A program made the position numbers and the translations under genes. Under the pieces are notes generated by a model. The model saw only the letters and a list, made by a program, of their open reading frames with translations. It did no database searches and was not told where the DNA came from. 64,000 nt of DNA from Mangrovicoccus ximenensis (GTDB taxonomy: Bacteria; Pseudomonadota; Alphaproteobacteria; Rhodobacterales; Rhodobacteraceae): the NCBI RefSeq assembly GCF_003056725.1, contig NZ_QBKZ01000002.1, forward strand, positions 85,418-149,417, read 5' to 3'. Below are positions 45,171 to 54,181 of this stretch, piece by piece. Position 1 is the stretch's first letter. Every line of letters starts with the position of its first letter.

Positions 45171-47147
45171 TCAGCCTCCAAGAATGGTCACTGCACCGAC
45201 TAGGACAGTGGCGAGCAGGAATCCAGCGATCTTCTGGAAGTGGAAGAAATTCGCGACGGCACGGTTATCGCCATGGGTCACGCTCTCGAAGCCCTGCGAC
45301 GGCTCGATCAGCGGCATCGCGTTCTCCAGCGAATAGAACAGCCGCTCGAACGGGCCGCGCCCATGCAGATCCGGCGACCAGCCCGTCACCGCCCAGCCCA
45401 CGATCACGAGTCCGAGAAACCACCACAGCGCCCGCTGCGGATAGACACCGAATCCGACGAATATCCGGGCCGCCCCGTCCACGAGCCAAGGACCGAGGCC
45501 GTCCCGCGTCGCCATCCGGTGCGTCAGCCGCGCGAAATCGACCTCGTCCGCCGCCGCCTCCGCCCCGGCATTCCTCAGCGTGCGCGCAAGCTGCATGTAG
45601 GGCTGCGGCGCATAGCCTTCGCCCGCTTCATGTCCCGGCGCCACCGATTGTTCGACCCACGCAATCAGCCGGTCGGCCCGGATACGGGTAATGTCGTGTT
45701 CAGCCTCCTCGCTAGCGCCGCCGAGCCGGTCATAGCTGAAATTCGCCAGATCGACTGGCAGGGCGGCGTAAGTGGTACGGCCATCCGCATCCTCCCCGGC
45801 TTTCAGACGCCAGGAATGGTGGGCATCCTCGATGCCCGGCACCGGCATCACGGCCTGCAGCGATCCGGCATGGGCGTTCCGCAATATCAGCGCGCCCTGA
45901 TCCTCCCAGATGGCATGGGTTTGCCCCCTGCTCAGGGTCAGTTCCGTCCCGATCTCGGCGGAATTCAGACCGACCTCCCCACCGAAAATGGAGCCCTGCA
46001 ATTGCAGCCATTGCCCGATGCGCGCGCCAAACAAATCCACATTCTCCGCGAAATTCGCCCCATCCCGCAGATACAGGCTGCCCGCCGCATCCATCCCGTA
46101 CGCGTTGAACGATCCGCCGAAGCTGGAGCCGTTGGCCGCGACACTCCCGCCGATCTTTGCGCGACGCAGGAGGACACTGTCGTCAAAGCGCGCGCCATTA
46201 CTTAGGAATAGGCCATTACCAAGGAATAGGCTGCCCGCCACCTCCATCCCATCCGCGTTGAACGATCCGCCGAAGCTGGAGCCGATGGCCTCGACATTCC
46301 CGCCGATCTTTGCGCCTAGAAGGTCGACACCGTCGTCAAAGCGCGCGCCGCCCCGCAGAAAAAGACTGCCCGCGACCTCCATCCCATCCGCGATGAACAG
46401 TCCGCCGAAGCTGGAGCCGTCGGCCTCGACATTCCCGACGATCTTTGCGCCTCGCAGGACGACACCGTCGTCAAAACGCGCGCCGCCACGCAGAAAAAGA
46501 CTGCCCGCCACCTCCATCCCGTCCGCGTTGAACAGTCCCGAAAAAATGGAGCGCGAGCCGCTCAAAATCCCGCCGATCTTGGCCCCCAGCAGGCTGAAAC
46601 CCGGAAAGCGTCCATCTGTCAGCATCAAATCTCCGCTGACGTCTAGGCCAACGGCGGCAACTACCAGCCCCCCGACCACGCTGTTGCGAAGGTTCACGTC
46701 CCGGCCAAACTCCGTGCCGGCCATCGACAGCCCTTGCGGCAGATGACTGTAATCCAGAGAAAGAACCGACGGGACTACGTCATGCTCGAATGCCAATCTT
46801 CCCTCGACCAGAGCATTGGAAATGCGGATCTCCGGACGCGCCGACGCCTCGATCCAAGGCGAGCGCGTGGCAATGGTCCGGATGAATCCGGCGCGCAGGC
46901 ACTGGCTGTCGTCCAAGGGCTGCGCGTCCTCGGTAATGTCGGGAATGCAGCCCGGGTCCGCTCCATGGAATGCCAGCATGTCAGCATCCAGACCGGAGCA
47001 GATCCGCCGCCAAGCCCACTGCTCGCCCGCGCTCCATTCTTCCAGCGGCGCAACCGTGCAGTCGCCGTAGAGCGGTGTCCGTTCCACCTCATGCGCCGCC
47101 GCAACGGTGCCAAGGCAGGTCAGGAGAAAGGCGAGGAGCAAACGCAT
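45171..47147 (-). CDS. Secreted/membrane protein with 45-residue tandem repeats and C-terminal membrane anchor
   Basis: 658 residues. A signal peptide (MRLLLAFLLTCLGTVAAAHE) is followed by a Cys-containing domain to about residue 110. A beta-helix-like region follows, with four tandem units of 45-51 residues (about 202-387) built on FNADGMEVAGSLFLRGGARF and DDGVVLRGAKIVGNVEADGS. Next is an alpha-helical stretch, then two membrane helices (ALWWFLGLVIVGWAVTGW; FFHFQKIAGFLLATVLVGAV). The repeats resemble pentapeptide or bactofilin-like right-handed helices. Large N-terminal part in the periplasm, anchored at the C-terminus. No known function. It sits between ftsY and yciB. Confidence 0.8.
   Translation of the reverse strand: MRLLLAFLLTCLGTVAAAHEVERTPLYGDCTVAPLEEWSAGEQWAWRRICSGLDADMLAFHGADPGCIPDITEDAQPLDDSQCLRAGFIRTIATRSPWIEASARPEIRISNALVEGRLAFEHDVVPSVLSLDYSHLPQGLSMAGTEFGRDVNLRNSVVGGLVVAAVGLDVSGDLMLTDGRFPGFSLLGAKIGGILSGSRSIFSGLFNADGMEVAGSLFLRGGARFDDGVVLRGAKIVGNVEADGSSFGGLFIADGMEVAGSLFLRGGARFDDGVDLLGAKIGGNVEAIGSSFGGSFNADGMEVAGSLFLGNGLFLSNGARFDDSVLLRRAKIGGSVAANGSSFGGSFNAYGMDAAGSLYLRDGANFAENVDLFGARIGQWLQLQGSIFGGEVGLNSAEIGTELTLSRGQTHAIWEDQGALILRNAHAGSLQAVMPVPGIEDAHHSWRLKAGEDADGRTTYAALPVDLANFSYDRLGGASEEAEHDITRIRADRLIAWVEQSVAPGHEAGEGYAPQPYMQLARTLRNAGAEAAADEVDFARLTHRMATRDGLGPWLVDGAARIFVGFGVYPQRALWWFLGLVIVGWAVTGWSPDLHGRGPFERLFYSLENAMPLIEPSQGFESVTHGDNRAVANFFHFQKIAGFLLATVLVGAVTILGG
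45987..46544 (-). repeat. Four tandem 135-base coding repeats
   Basis: The units encode residues 202-246, 247-291, 292-342 and 343-387 of the repeat protein. Units 1-3 are very similar at DNA level (for example the shared ATGGAGGTGGC start of GMEVAGS). Unit 3 carries a six-residue insertion (NGLFLS) and unit 4 has diverged. Such repeats can expand or contract by recombination. Confidence 0.8.
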
Positions 47148-47237
47148 GGCGGCAATCCACGAAATAATGCCGCAAAGTTAGCTCTTCTGCTCCATCACCT
47201 CAACGCAGGAGCCGCCCTGCGACACCGGCGCCGGGGC

Positions 47238-48190
47238 TCAGACCTCCAGGCCGGTCAGCGCGGCGGCGAATTCCTCCGGGTCGAAGGGCGCGAGGTCGTC
47301 GATCTGCTCGCCCACCCCGATGGCGTGGATCGGCAGGCCGAAACGGTCGGCCAGCGCCACCAGAACGCCGCCCTTCGCGGTCCCGTCGAGCTTGGTCATC
47401 ACCAGCCCCGAGACATCCGCCAGACGCTGGAATTCCTTGACCTGGGTCACCGCGTTCTGGCCCGTCGTCGCGTCGAGCACCAGAAGCGTGTTGTGCGGCG
47501 CCTCCGCGTCGCGCTTGCGGATGACGCGGACGATCTTGGCCAGCTCCTCCATCAGGTCGGAGCGGTTCTGCAGCCGCCCGGCCGTGTCGATCAGCAGGAG
47601 GTCGGCACCGTCGCGATGCGCCTTCTCGATCGCCTCATAGGCCAGGCTCGCCGGGTCGGAGCCCTCGGGCGCGGTCAGCACCGGCACGCCGGCGCGCTCG
47701 CCCCAGACCTGCAGCTGCTCGACCGCCGCCGCGCGGAACGTGTCGCCCGCCGCGATCACCACCTTCTTGCCGGAGGCGCGGAACTGCGAGGCGAGCTTGC
47801 CGATGGTCGTGGTCTTGCCCGAGCCGTTGACGCCGACGACCAGCACCACCTGCGGGCGCTTGGGATAGATCGGCAGCGGCCGCGCCACCGGCTCCATGAT
47901 GCGGGCGATCTCCTCGGCCATGATCTTCTTCAGCTCGGCAGTGGAGAGCCGCTGGCCCATCCGGCCCTCGGCCATGTTGGCGGTCACGCGCGCGGCGGTC
48001 TCGACCCCCATGTCGGCGGTGATCAGCAGGTCCTCGATCTGCTCCAGCATGTCGTCGTCGAGCGCGCGGCGCATCGCGCCGCTGCTGTCGGCGCGGCCCA
48101 GCATGCGCGCGAAGAGCCCGCCCTTCTTCGCCGGTTCCTGCGGCGGCACGGCTTCGGGGACCGGCATCGGCGGCCCCGCCTTGCTGCGGC
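47238..48190 (-). CDS. ftsY: Signal recognition particle receptor FtsY, N-terminal domain cut
   Basis: The complete NG GTPase core is present: G1 [41 protein letters not shown]3 [21 protein letters not shown]4 [14 protein letters not shown] and the closing [20 protein letters not shown]. FtsY docks SRP-ribosome complexes at the inner membrane. The first in-frame ATG is at 48167 ([15 protein letters not shown]) and leaves 309 residues. The frame continues upstream only into sequence that is antisense to a FUSC gene, so the usual longer acidic A domain is missing. The remaining protein may still work, because the A domain is dispensable in some bacteria. Confidence 0.88.
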
Positions 48191-49007
48191 CAGGGATGCG
48201 CTCGCCGCCGCCGCGGCCGGGTTGCAGGGCGTCTCGCCCTCCGGCACCGAACTGCTGCGGCTCTCTCCGCCCGGCAATCCGGTTCTGGCCGTCCGGGCCG
48301 CATTGCTGGCCGCCTGCGCCAGCCTCGCAGGCTCGGCCATGTACATCCTCAGCGGCAGCTTCTCCGCCGAACTGACCGCCTTCTCGATGGCCATCTTCGC
48401 CCTCGTCCTCGGCTCGATGCCCCTGCCCCATGTGATTGCGCCGAAGCTCGGCACCGGCGTGGTTCTGGGGGTGATCGCGGGCATGGCGTACCGCATCGGC
48501 GTGCAGCCGCATATCGGCGGCTGGAGCGATCTCGTGCTCACGATCCTGCCCTTCATCGCGATCGGCGCCCTCGCCCGCGCACATCCCCGCAGCGCCCCCT
48601 ATGCGCTGGATGCCAACATGTGCTTCATGCTGTCGAGCCAGGCTGGAGCGGCCGCCGCACCGATGCCGGCCGTTCTGGCCTCCGGTCTCAGCATGGCCGC
48701 CGGAACCTTGGCGATGGTCGGCTGCTACATGGCGCTCCCGCGTCCGGGACGGCACCTCGCCGCCCGCACCAGAACACGTCTCGACCGCGATCTGGCACTG
48801 CTGTCGGCCCGCGCCGAGCCGCTCGGGCACCGCCGCTGGGCGGCAATCTGGGGACGGCGCATCGTGACGCTGGCGGTCGAGCTGGACAAGTCCGGGGAAA
48901 CCCTGCCCCCGGACCTGCTCGGGTTGGCAAGTGCCGGGCATGACCTGCTGGACCGGCAGCCTTTGCCACGGAGCACGAAACAGGCAACGCCCGGCTCCAC
49001 CGCCTGA
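48180..49007 (+). pseudogene. C-terminal fragment of a FUSC-family membrane transporter
   Basis: An open frame without its own start reads [60 protein letters not shown] and RRWAAIWGRRIVTLAVELDK. This is the second hydrophobic bundle and cytosolic tail of an aromatic-acid exporter (AaeB/FUSC) protein. The N-terminal half is gone at the junction with ftsY near 48190. Confidence 0.65.
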
Positions 49008-49081
49008 AGGAATGGCGGGGATAGCGCTCGGACAATCTCTCCGCTCGCATCCGCGGCGGTTATCTTCACATTTGGTGACTT

Positions 49082-49105
49082 TACCGCCGCTTCCTGACGG
49101 CGGTA
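49082..49105. terminator. Inverted repeat after the FUSC fragment
   Basis: TACCGCCG at 49082-49089 and CGGCGGTA at 49098-49105 form a perfect 8-base-pair stem with an 8-base loop, 75 bases after the FUSC stop. No T-run follows on either strand, so terminator function is uncertain. Confidence 0.35.
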
Positions 49106-49188
49106 GACGTGTCCGATAATCGAAAAGCGGCAGGCGCAGTCAGCCCAATCGTTGGCAAATTACCATTGCCACACGGGAACACAGACCC

Positions 49189-49206
49189 GGTTGCCAGCTG
49201 GCAACC
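49189..49206. promoter_or_regulatory. parS-like palindrome, copy 1
   Basis: GGTTGCCAGCTGGCAACC, a perfect 18-base palindrome (extends to 22 bases with flanking CC/GG). Identical cores occur at 51570 and 53028 around repA-repB, as expected for the RepB-binding partition site of a repABC replicon. Confidence 0.7.
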
Positions 49207-50400
49207 GGCATGACTCTCTTGCCGCCGCCGGTGACCGCTGCCTGCGCAGTATCGCACTCCCTGATTCCGGACAACAGCTCCCGTGGTCGCCTCTCCGGAG
49301 GGGCGGGTCCCAAGACAGTTCCCGCCCCGCTTCGCAGCCGACGGCAGCCACCTGGCGCCAGCCACCTCCACAGCAGGACAAGCGCACAGCCTAGCCCCAT
49401 CACTTTCGTCCGTCTGCCTGTCGGCCGAGACCCGCATCGACTTCGCCTTGATGACCATCTGCATTCCCACTGCGCGGATCACGGGACCCGGTGTCTGTTG
49501 CTCAATCTGCCTTCAAGGTTGGCCGGAGACCCTTTCCCTGATTCCGCAGACCATGCTCACCCTCGAGTACCCGTCAGGCACTGTCTGCTCCGCCGCAGCC
49601 GGACGAAGGTGTCAGGCTGACCGGGAAGGCAGCTTCCCGGTGATCAGACCTGCCTTGCCCAATGCCTCTCATGCTTCGTCCACCCTCGCTCTGAGGAACT
49701 CAAATCGATAGATGACATCCCGTTCGACACGTCCGACGAACGCCATCTCTCGGAGCGGCACATCGGACCGATCGACTTGGTGCCTTGGACGAGGAAGAAC
49801 GCAGCTCTCGCCAACAGCGCAGATCCAGGTCCCGAACCCGGCTCGGGCTGGACGCGCCCGATTGCACGACCGAACCAGACTGCTCCGAAGCCTGCGCAGG
49901 ACACGCGGCCAGCGGGCCATCGCCTCCGGCCACAGCACACCAGATATGAGTCCCCTCCCCCGTTCGGCACAGGCCGGAGGAACTCCAAGGCCGCCCGGGC
50001 GCAGGTCTGCTCTGTCGCCAAGCCCGGTGGTTCACCCTCCCCCGGAAAGCACGGCAGGGACGGATCCGGACGAGCGCCCCGGACCCCGGTCCCGCACACT
50101 CACGCAATTGCACCCTAGCAATGAGTCATGGATCAGGACTCCGGGCACCGCCCTAAATCGCGACGTCCGCTCTGCCGCTGAAGCCAGACTGTCCGGACAC
50201 GCCTCCCCGCCGGATTGGGTCACGAACATCGCGTGCAGAACGGATCGCCCTTCGTTGCGGAGGCCACATGCCACTCGAAGAAGGCGCCGGCCATCCGAGC
50301 CCGCCTGTGGCTTTGCGTCGCCTTATCCCGCAGACCGGCGCAGACCATCGGGCTCAAGCTGACGGTTCCCTCTTGGCCAAACCCTGCGCCGCTTCAGCAA

Positions 50401-50436
50401 GGCATCAAGGCATCAAGGCATCAAGGCATCAAGGCA
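50401..50436. repeat. 8-base tandem repeat (GGCATCAA)4.5
   Basis: Four full copies of GGCATCAA followed by GGCA in perfect register. Not a known iteron of repABC origins. It may be a slippage repeat. Confidence 0.75.
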
Positions 50437-51569
50437 GGCCGGTTCCATGCAGCACGATCAAACATCTTCAACGCGAAGCCGCATCCTCGTGACGGAAAGT
50501 CACGGAGCGTGGTCAATATCCGCGCCAATCGCAGCCCGGGTCGGCCCTAGACGCTTTTCAAGCAGGATCCCGTCAGCCGACTGCAGCTCGCGGACATCGC
50601 TCTGCAAGCACCCAGTTCAGAACGCTTTGATCGCCGCAAACGCCGAGGCCGCCACCGTCGTCCGTAGGTGGCGTCGTCTGCTTCTGCTGGCCCAGGCAGC
50701 AGAGGGACAGGCTGCGGCATCCGGTTTTCACATCAAGCCCGCCTGCCCCAAGATCAGGCCCGACAGACGCGCTCCGGCGGAATGCCTGCCTCCCCGATGC
50801 GGCGCCGCTTGCTCGATCAGCCCCCCGCCGCACTTCCGGGTCTCAGGCGCCAAGCGATCCGGTCCTGCGTCCAGGTCCGCCCAGACGATCCGGACCGCTC
50901 CGGAACCTGTATGACCGCGGGCGCAGCTAAATCTCCGGACTGGCATCGAAGTCTGCCCGCAGCCAGTCTCGCCAGTTGCGGCATCCGAGTCAGTTCGGAA
51001 GTCCCGCTTCCCGGAACATCGAGGCAGGTTCCCTGTCCGGCCCGGTTTGTCCGATGATGCCGTGCAATCCTGGCCCGGCATTGCCGCTCCCGCATCGGCG
51101 CAGGCGCTACCATTACATTACCCCCTTGATAGGCAGCGCTCCAAGTTTAGGCGACCTTGTCGCGGATCGTGGTTCTCCCGTCAGGGAGCGGTCCACCCGC
51201 CGTGCGGTCAACTCGGCCGAGCACGGATGGTCTCGCCCTGAAGACGCCTCTCTCAAATTGGCGCCGTCCCGGACACTCATGTCGGCAAGACCAGCACCTA
51301 GACCGCCCCAACGGCCGCCTCGCGGCATTCTCGCCGATGCCGTTGCGCCGCGGGCAGAAGGCCCCACAAAGACGATTGCCTCGGCGCGAGTGCAGGACAT
51401 GCGCAGGCACAGCAGCCAATGGCTGCATCCAGCGGGACATGCGAGGCGTGGATCGGCGCCATGGAGCCCACGGAACATCAGGGAAGCCTATCTGCATCGC
51501 GTGACCCTGCCTGCTCGTTCCTCATCGGCGAACCCGGACCACGAGCTGGCAAACCGTCCCTTTCAAGCC

Positions 51570-51587
51570 GGTTGCCAGCTGGCAACC
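51570..51587. promoter_or_regulatory. parS-like palindrome, copy 2
   Basis: GGTTGCCAGCTGGCAACC about 160 bases upstream of the repA start, with a TTGCCAGC half-site again just 3' at 51592. Confidence 0.7.
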
Positions 51588-51747
51588 GCCTGTTGCCAGC
51601 CGCTGCACAAAGCCGGTGACACCGAGAAAACACAGTCTTTTCCATAGATTGTTGACAGCGACGGAGATTCTGTCACAGGGTAACGCCGAACGTAACGCAA
51701 AACGCGATAAAAAACCAAAAAAGCGCTCTAACAGAGGCAGGCAGAGC

Positions 51748-52974
51748 ATGAAGGACACCCAGTCCCAAGATAGCGTCGCGCATGAGCGACTGGCAAGCCG
51801 TGCCGGAATCATCCGCACCGCGCTCCTGCGGGCGGAGCTCGCCTCCTGGGCGCCCGAATCCGGCAAGGCGCTGCGGCGGTTCACCTCCGCAGAGGCCGCC
51901 TATTTCCTGAACATCACCCAGGGCCACCTGCGCCGCCTCCATGCCGAGGAACGCATCGAGGACGTCGCCGAACGGGTCGCGAACCGCAGGGTCTATTCCG
52001 AGGCGGAGATCCAGCGCATCCGGGCCTATCTGGAGAAAAACGCCAAAACCCCCGGCACCTACCTGAAGGGCCGCCGTGACGGCGACAAGATGCAGGTCAT
52101 CGCCGTGTCGAACTTCAAGGGCGGCTCCGCCAAGACCTCGACCACGGCGCATTTGGCGCACGGGCTCGGCATGCAGGGCTACCGCGTGCTCTGCATCGAT
52201 GCCGATCCGCAGGGATCGCTGACTTCGCTGTTCGGTTTCGCGCCGACGATCTTCGACGACAGCGTGGCGACGCTCTATGACGTGGTTCGCTATGACGGCG
52301 CCGTGCATATCGAGGAAGCGATCCAGAAGACGCATTTCAGCAGCGTCGACATGATCCCCGCCTCGCTGCAGCTCGCAGAGTTCGAGCACGAGACGCCAAT
52401 GGCGCTGATCAACGGCAACCCGGACGGCACCGACATCAAGTTCGACCAGCGGCTGCGGATGCAGCTCGGCGCGGTCGAGGACAAGTACGACGTGGTGCTG
52501 ATCGACTGCCCGCCGCAGCTCGGCTTCATCACGCTGTCGGCGCTCTGCGCGGCCACAGGCATCATCATCACGGTAATCCCGGCCATGCTCGACATCGCTT
52601 CGATGGAGCAGTTCCTGACCATGGCGGCGGGGCTTCTCGAAAGCGTCGCGATGGGCGGCGAACCGCTGCGCTGGGATTTCGAGAAATTCCTGCTGACGCG
52701 GTTCGAACCGAATGACGGGCCGAGCCAGCAGATGGCCGCCTTCCTGCGCTCGAAACTGGGCGAGGACGTGCTGCTGCACCCGTTCGTGAAATCCACCGCC
52801 GTCGGCGACGCCTCGATGACCAAGCAGTCGATCTACGAGGTTGCCCGCGGAGATTTCCACCGCCAGACCTATGACCGTGCCTTTGCCAGCGTCGAACTGG
52901 TGGTGCGCACCGTCGAAAACGAATTGCGGCGCGTCTGGGGCCGCGAAGCTCTGGAGATGACCCATGGCGCGTAA
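51748..52974 (+). CDS. repA: Plasmid partitioning protein RepA (ParA-type ATPase)
   Basis: A 408-residue protein. A helix-turn-helix region near residues 50-90 (ITQGHLRRLHAEERIEDVAE) serves autorepression. The deviant Walker A is SNFKGGSAKTSTTAHLAHGL, and LCIDADPQGSLTSLFGF and DVVLIDCPPQLGFITLSAL complete the ATPase. ATG 51748 fits the family start. RepA acts with RepB in partition and represses the operon. Its stop overlaps repB by 11 bases. The A-run and TTGACA at 51652 upstream mark the probable promoter region. Confidence 0.95.
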   Translation: MKDTQSQDSVAHERLASRAGIIRTALLRAELASWAPESGKALRRFTSAEAAYFLNITQGHLRRLHAEERIEDVAERVANRRVYSEAEIQRIRAYLEKNAKTPGTYLKGRRDGDKMQVIAVSNFKGGSAKTSTTAHLAHGLGMQGYRVLCIDADPQGSLTSLFGFAPTIFDDSVATLYDVVRYDGAVHIEEAIQKTHFSSVDMIPASLQLAEFEHETPMALINGNPDGTDIKFDQRLRMQLGAVEDKYDVVLIDCPPQLGFITLSALCAATGIIITVIPAMLDIASMEQFLTMAAGLLESVAMGGEPLRWDFEKFLLTRFEPNDGPSQQMAAFLRSKLGEDVLLHPFVKSTAVGDASMTKQSIYEVARGDFHRQTYDRAFASVELVVRTVENELRRVWGREALEMTHGA

Positions 52975-54001
52975 GGACCGTCTGTCCGAAGTGTTCTCCG
53001 GCGAGGCCGCAGCCGGGGAGTCCGGCCGGTTGCCAGCTGGCAACCCGGTTGCCAAGGGCTCGCGCAAGCCTGCGCCCTTCGGCCTGAACCGCTATGCGGC
53101 CGAGCATCTGCAGAAGCCGAATGCACGGTACATCCAGGAAATCGACCCCGAGCTGATCGAACGCGGCGGCCCTGCCGACCGGATGGACGAGCTCGACGAG
53201 GCGGCGGAGGCGGCGCTGCGCGAGTCGATTTCGCGCACCGGCCAGACCACGCCGGTGCTGCTGCGTCCCGATCCCGAACATCCGGGACGGTTCCGCATCA
53301 TCTACGGCCGCCGCCGGGTGCGCGCGATCCGCAGCCTCGGCCAGAAGGTCAAGGCGATCATCCGCGACGACATCACCGACGAAGACGCGGTGATCATCCA
53401 GGGCCAGGAGAATTCGGTCCGCAAGGATCTGAGCTTCCTGGAACGGGCACGCTTCCTCATCGCCATCGAGGCCGAGGGCTTTCCCCGAGCGGTCGCCATC
53501 GACGCGCTCGCCATCGACAAGGCCCGGGCCTCGAACTACGCGAAGCTCGGCAAGACGCTGCCGGACAGCCTCGCGCGGCTGATCGGCCCGGCACCCGGCA
53601 TCGGCCGCGACCGCTGGCTGGCCTTCGTGTCGGCCTATGAGGGCTGCGAGACTGCGTTCGAGCGGATCGAAGCCGCGCTGACCGCGCCGCGCCGCGAGGC
53701 TGCCGACAGCGATGCCCGCTTCGGCATCGCCTTCGAGGCACTGGCGCCGGCCGCGAAGGTGGCCCCGGAAAAGCCGGCCCCAAGTGCCGGAGACAGCAAG
53801 ATGCAGATCGGTCTGGGCGAAGGGAAGGACCGCAAGGTCTTTGCCACCGTCAAGACCGCGAAAGGCGCGATCTCGGTCTCGGTTCCAGCCAAGACCGACG
53901 CGCAGAAGAGCTTTGCGGATCACCTGTCCTCGCGCATCGAGGACCTGATCCGGGAAGAGCTGGACCGCTGGCAGAAGACCGGCGGCCGCACAGGCGACTG
54001 A
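52964..54001 (+). CDS. repB: Plasmid partitioning protein RepB (ParB-type)
   Basis: A 345-residue ParB/Srx-fold centromere-binding protein. DPEHPGRFRIIYGRRRVRAI and IIQGQENSVRKDLSFLERAR form the ParB core (CTPase/arginine patch region). A helix-turn-helix follows (AIDALAIDKARASNYAKLGK), then a helical C-terminal dimerisation part. Codons for GRLPAGNP near residue 25 overlay the third parS-like palindrome, so the binding site lies inside its own gene. Confidence 0.94.
   Translation: MARKDRLSEVFSGEAAAGESGRLPAGNPVAKGSRKPAPFGLNRYAAEHLQKPNARYIQEIDPELIERGGPADRMDELDEAAEAALRESISRTGQTTPVLLRPDPEHPGRFRIIYGRRRVRAIRSLGQKVKAIIRDDITDEDAVIIQGQENSVRKDLSFLERARFLIAIEAEGFPRAVAIDALAIDKARASNYAKLGKTLPDSLARLIGPAPGIGRDRWLAFVSAYEGCETAFERIEAALTAPRREAADSDARFGIAFEALAPAAKVAPEKPAPSAGDSKMQIGLGEGKDRKVFATVKTAKGAISVSVPAKTDAQKSFADHLSSRIEDLIREELDRWQKTGGRTGD
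53028..53045. promoter_or_regulatory. parS-like palindrome, copy 3, inside repB
   Basis: GGTTGCCAGCTGGCAACC near the 5' end of repB, the same core as at 49189 and 51570. RepB binding here could support partition and affect repB transcription. Confidence 0.7.
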
Positions 54002-54046
54002 CCAGAGGCTAGGTTTCAAACAGGCAAGGAGGCACGGAAGCAGGAC

Positions 54047-54098
54047 AAAAAAAGAACCCACCGAACCGAGATCCGATGGGCCTAGAGATAAGTTTCGC
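54047..54098 (-). ncRNA. incα-type counter-transcribed antisense RNA
   Basis: Minus strand in the repB-repC gap. TTGACG (54133-54128), a 17-base spacer and TAGCGT (54110-54105) form a good promoter. The ~50-base transcript ends in a stem CCCATCGGA/TTCGGTGGG followed by TTCTTTTTTT (54053-54047), an intrinsic terminator. Position, orientation and size match the ctRNA that represses RepC synthesis and sets copy number and incompatibility in repABC replicons. Confidence 0.8.
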
Positions 54099-54181
54099 AG
54101 CTTCACGCTAGACCCCGACAGGTCTGCCGTCAAGAGCACCGACTCGGTGAACGGGGAAAATTTGCCTGCCGTGAAGTAGAA

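Larger units (their letters stand above)
49008..51747. other. 2.7-kb gene-poor region upstream of repABC
   Basis: Open frames here are short, overlap on both strands and show no recognisable family or ribosome-binding sites. The region does hold two copies of the repABC-type palindrome (49189, 51570), a hairpin (49082) and an 8-base tandem repeat (50401). It may be a partition/origin-associated region or decayed plasmid DNA. Confidence 0.5.

Noticed and set aside
49008..51747. Numerous 60-220 codon ORFs on both strands upstream of repA
   Set aside because: They overlap each other on both strands, lack start signals and match no family; no gene could be supported.
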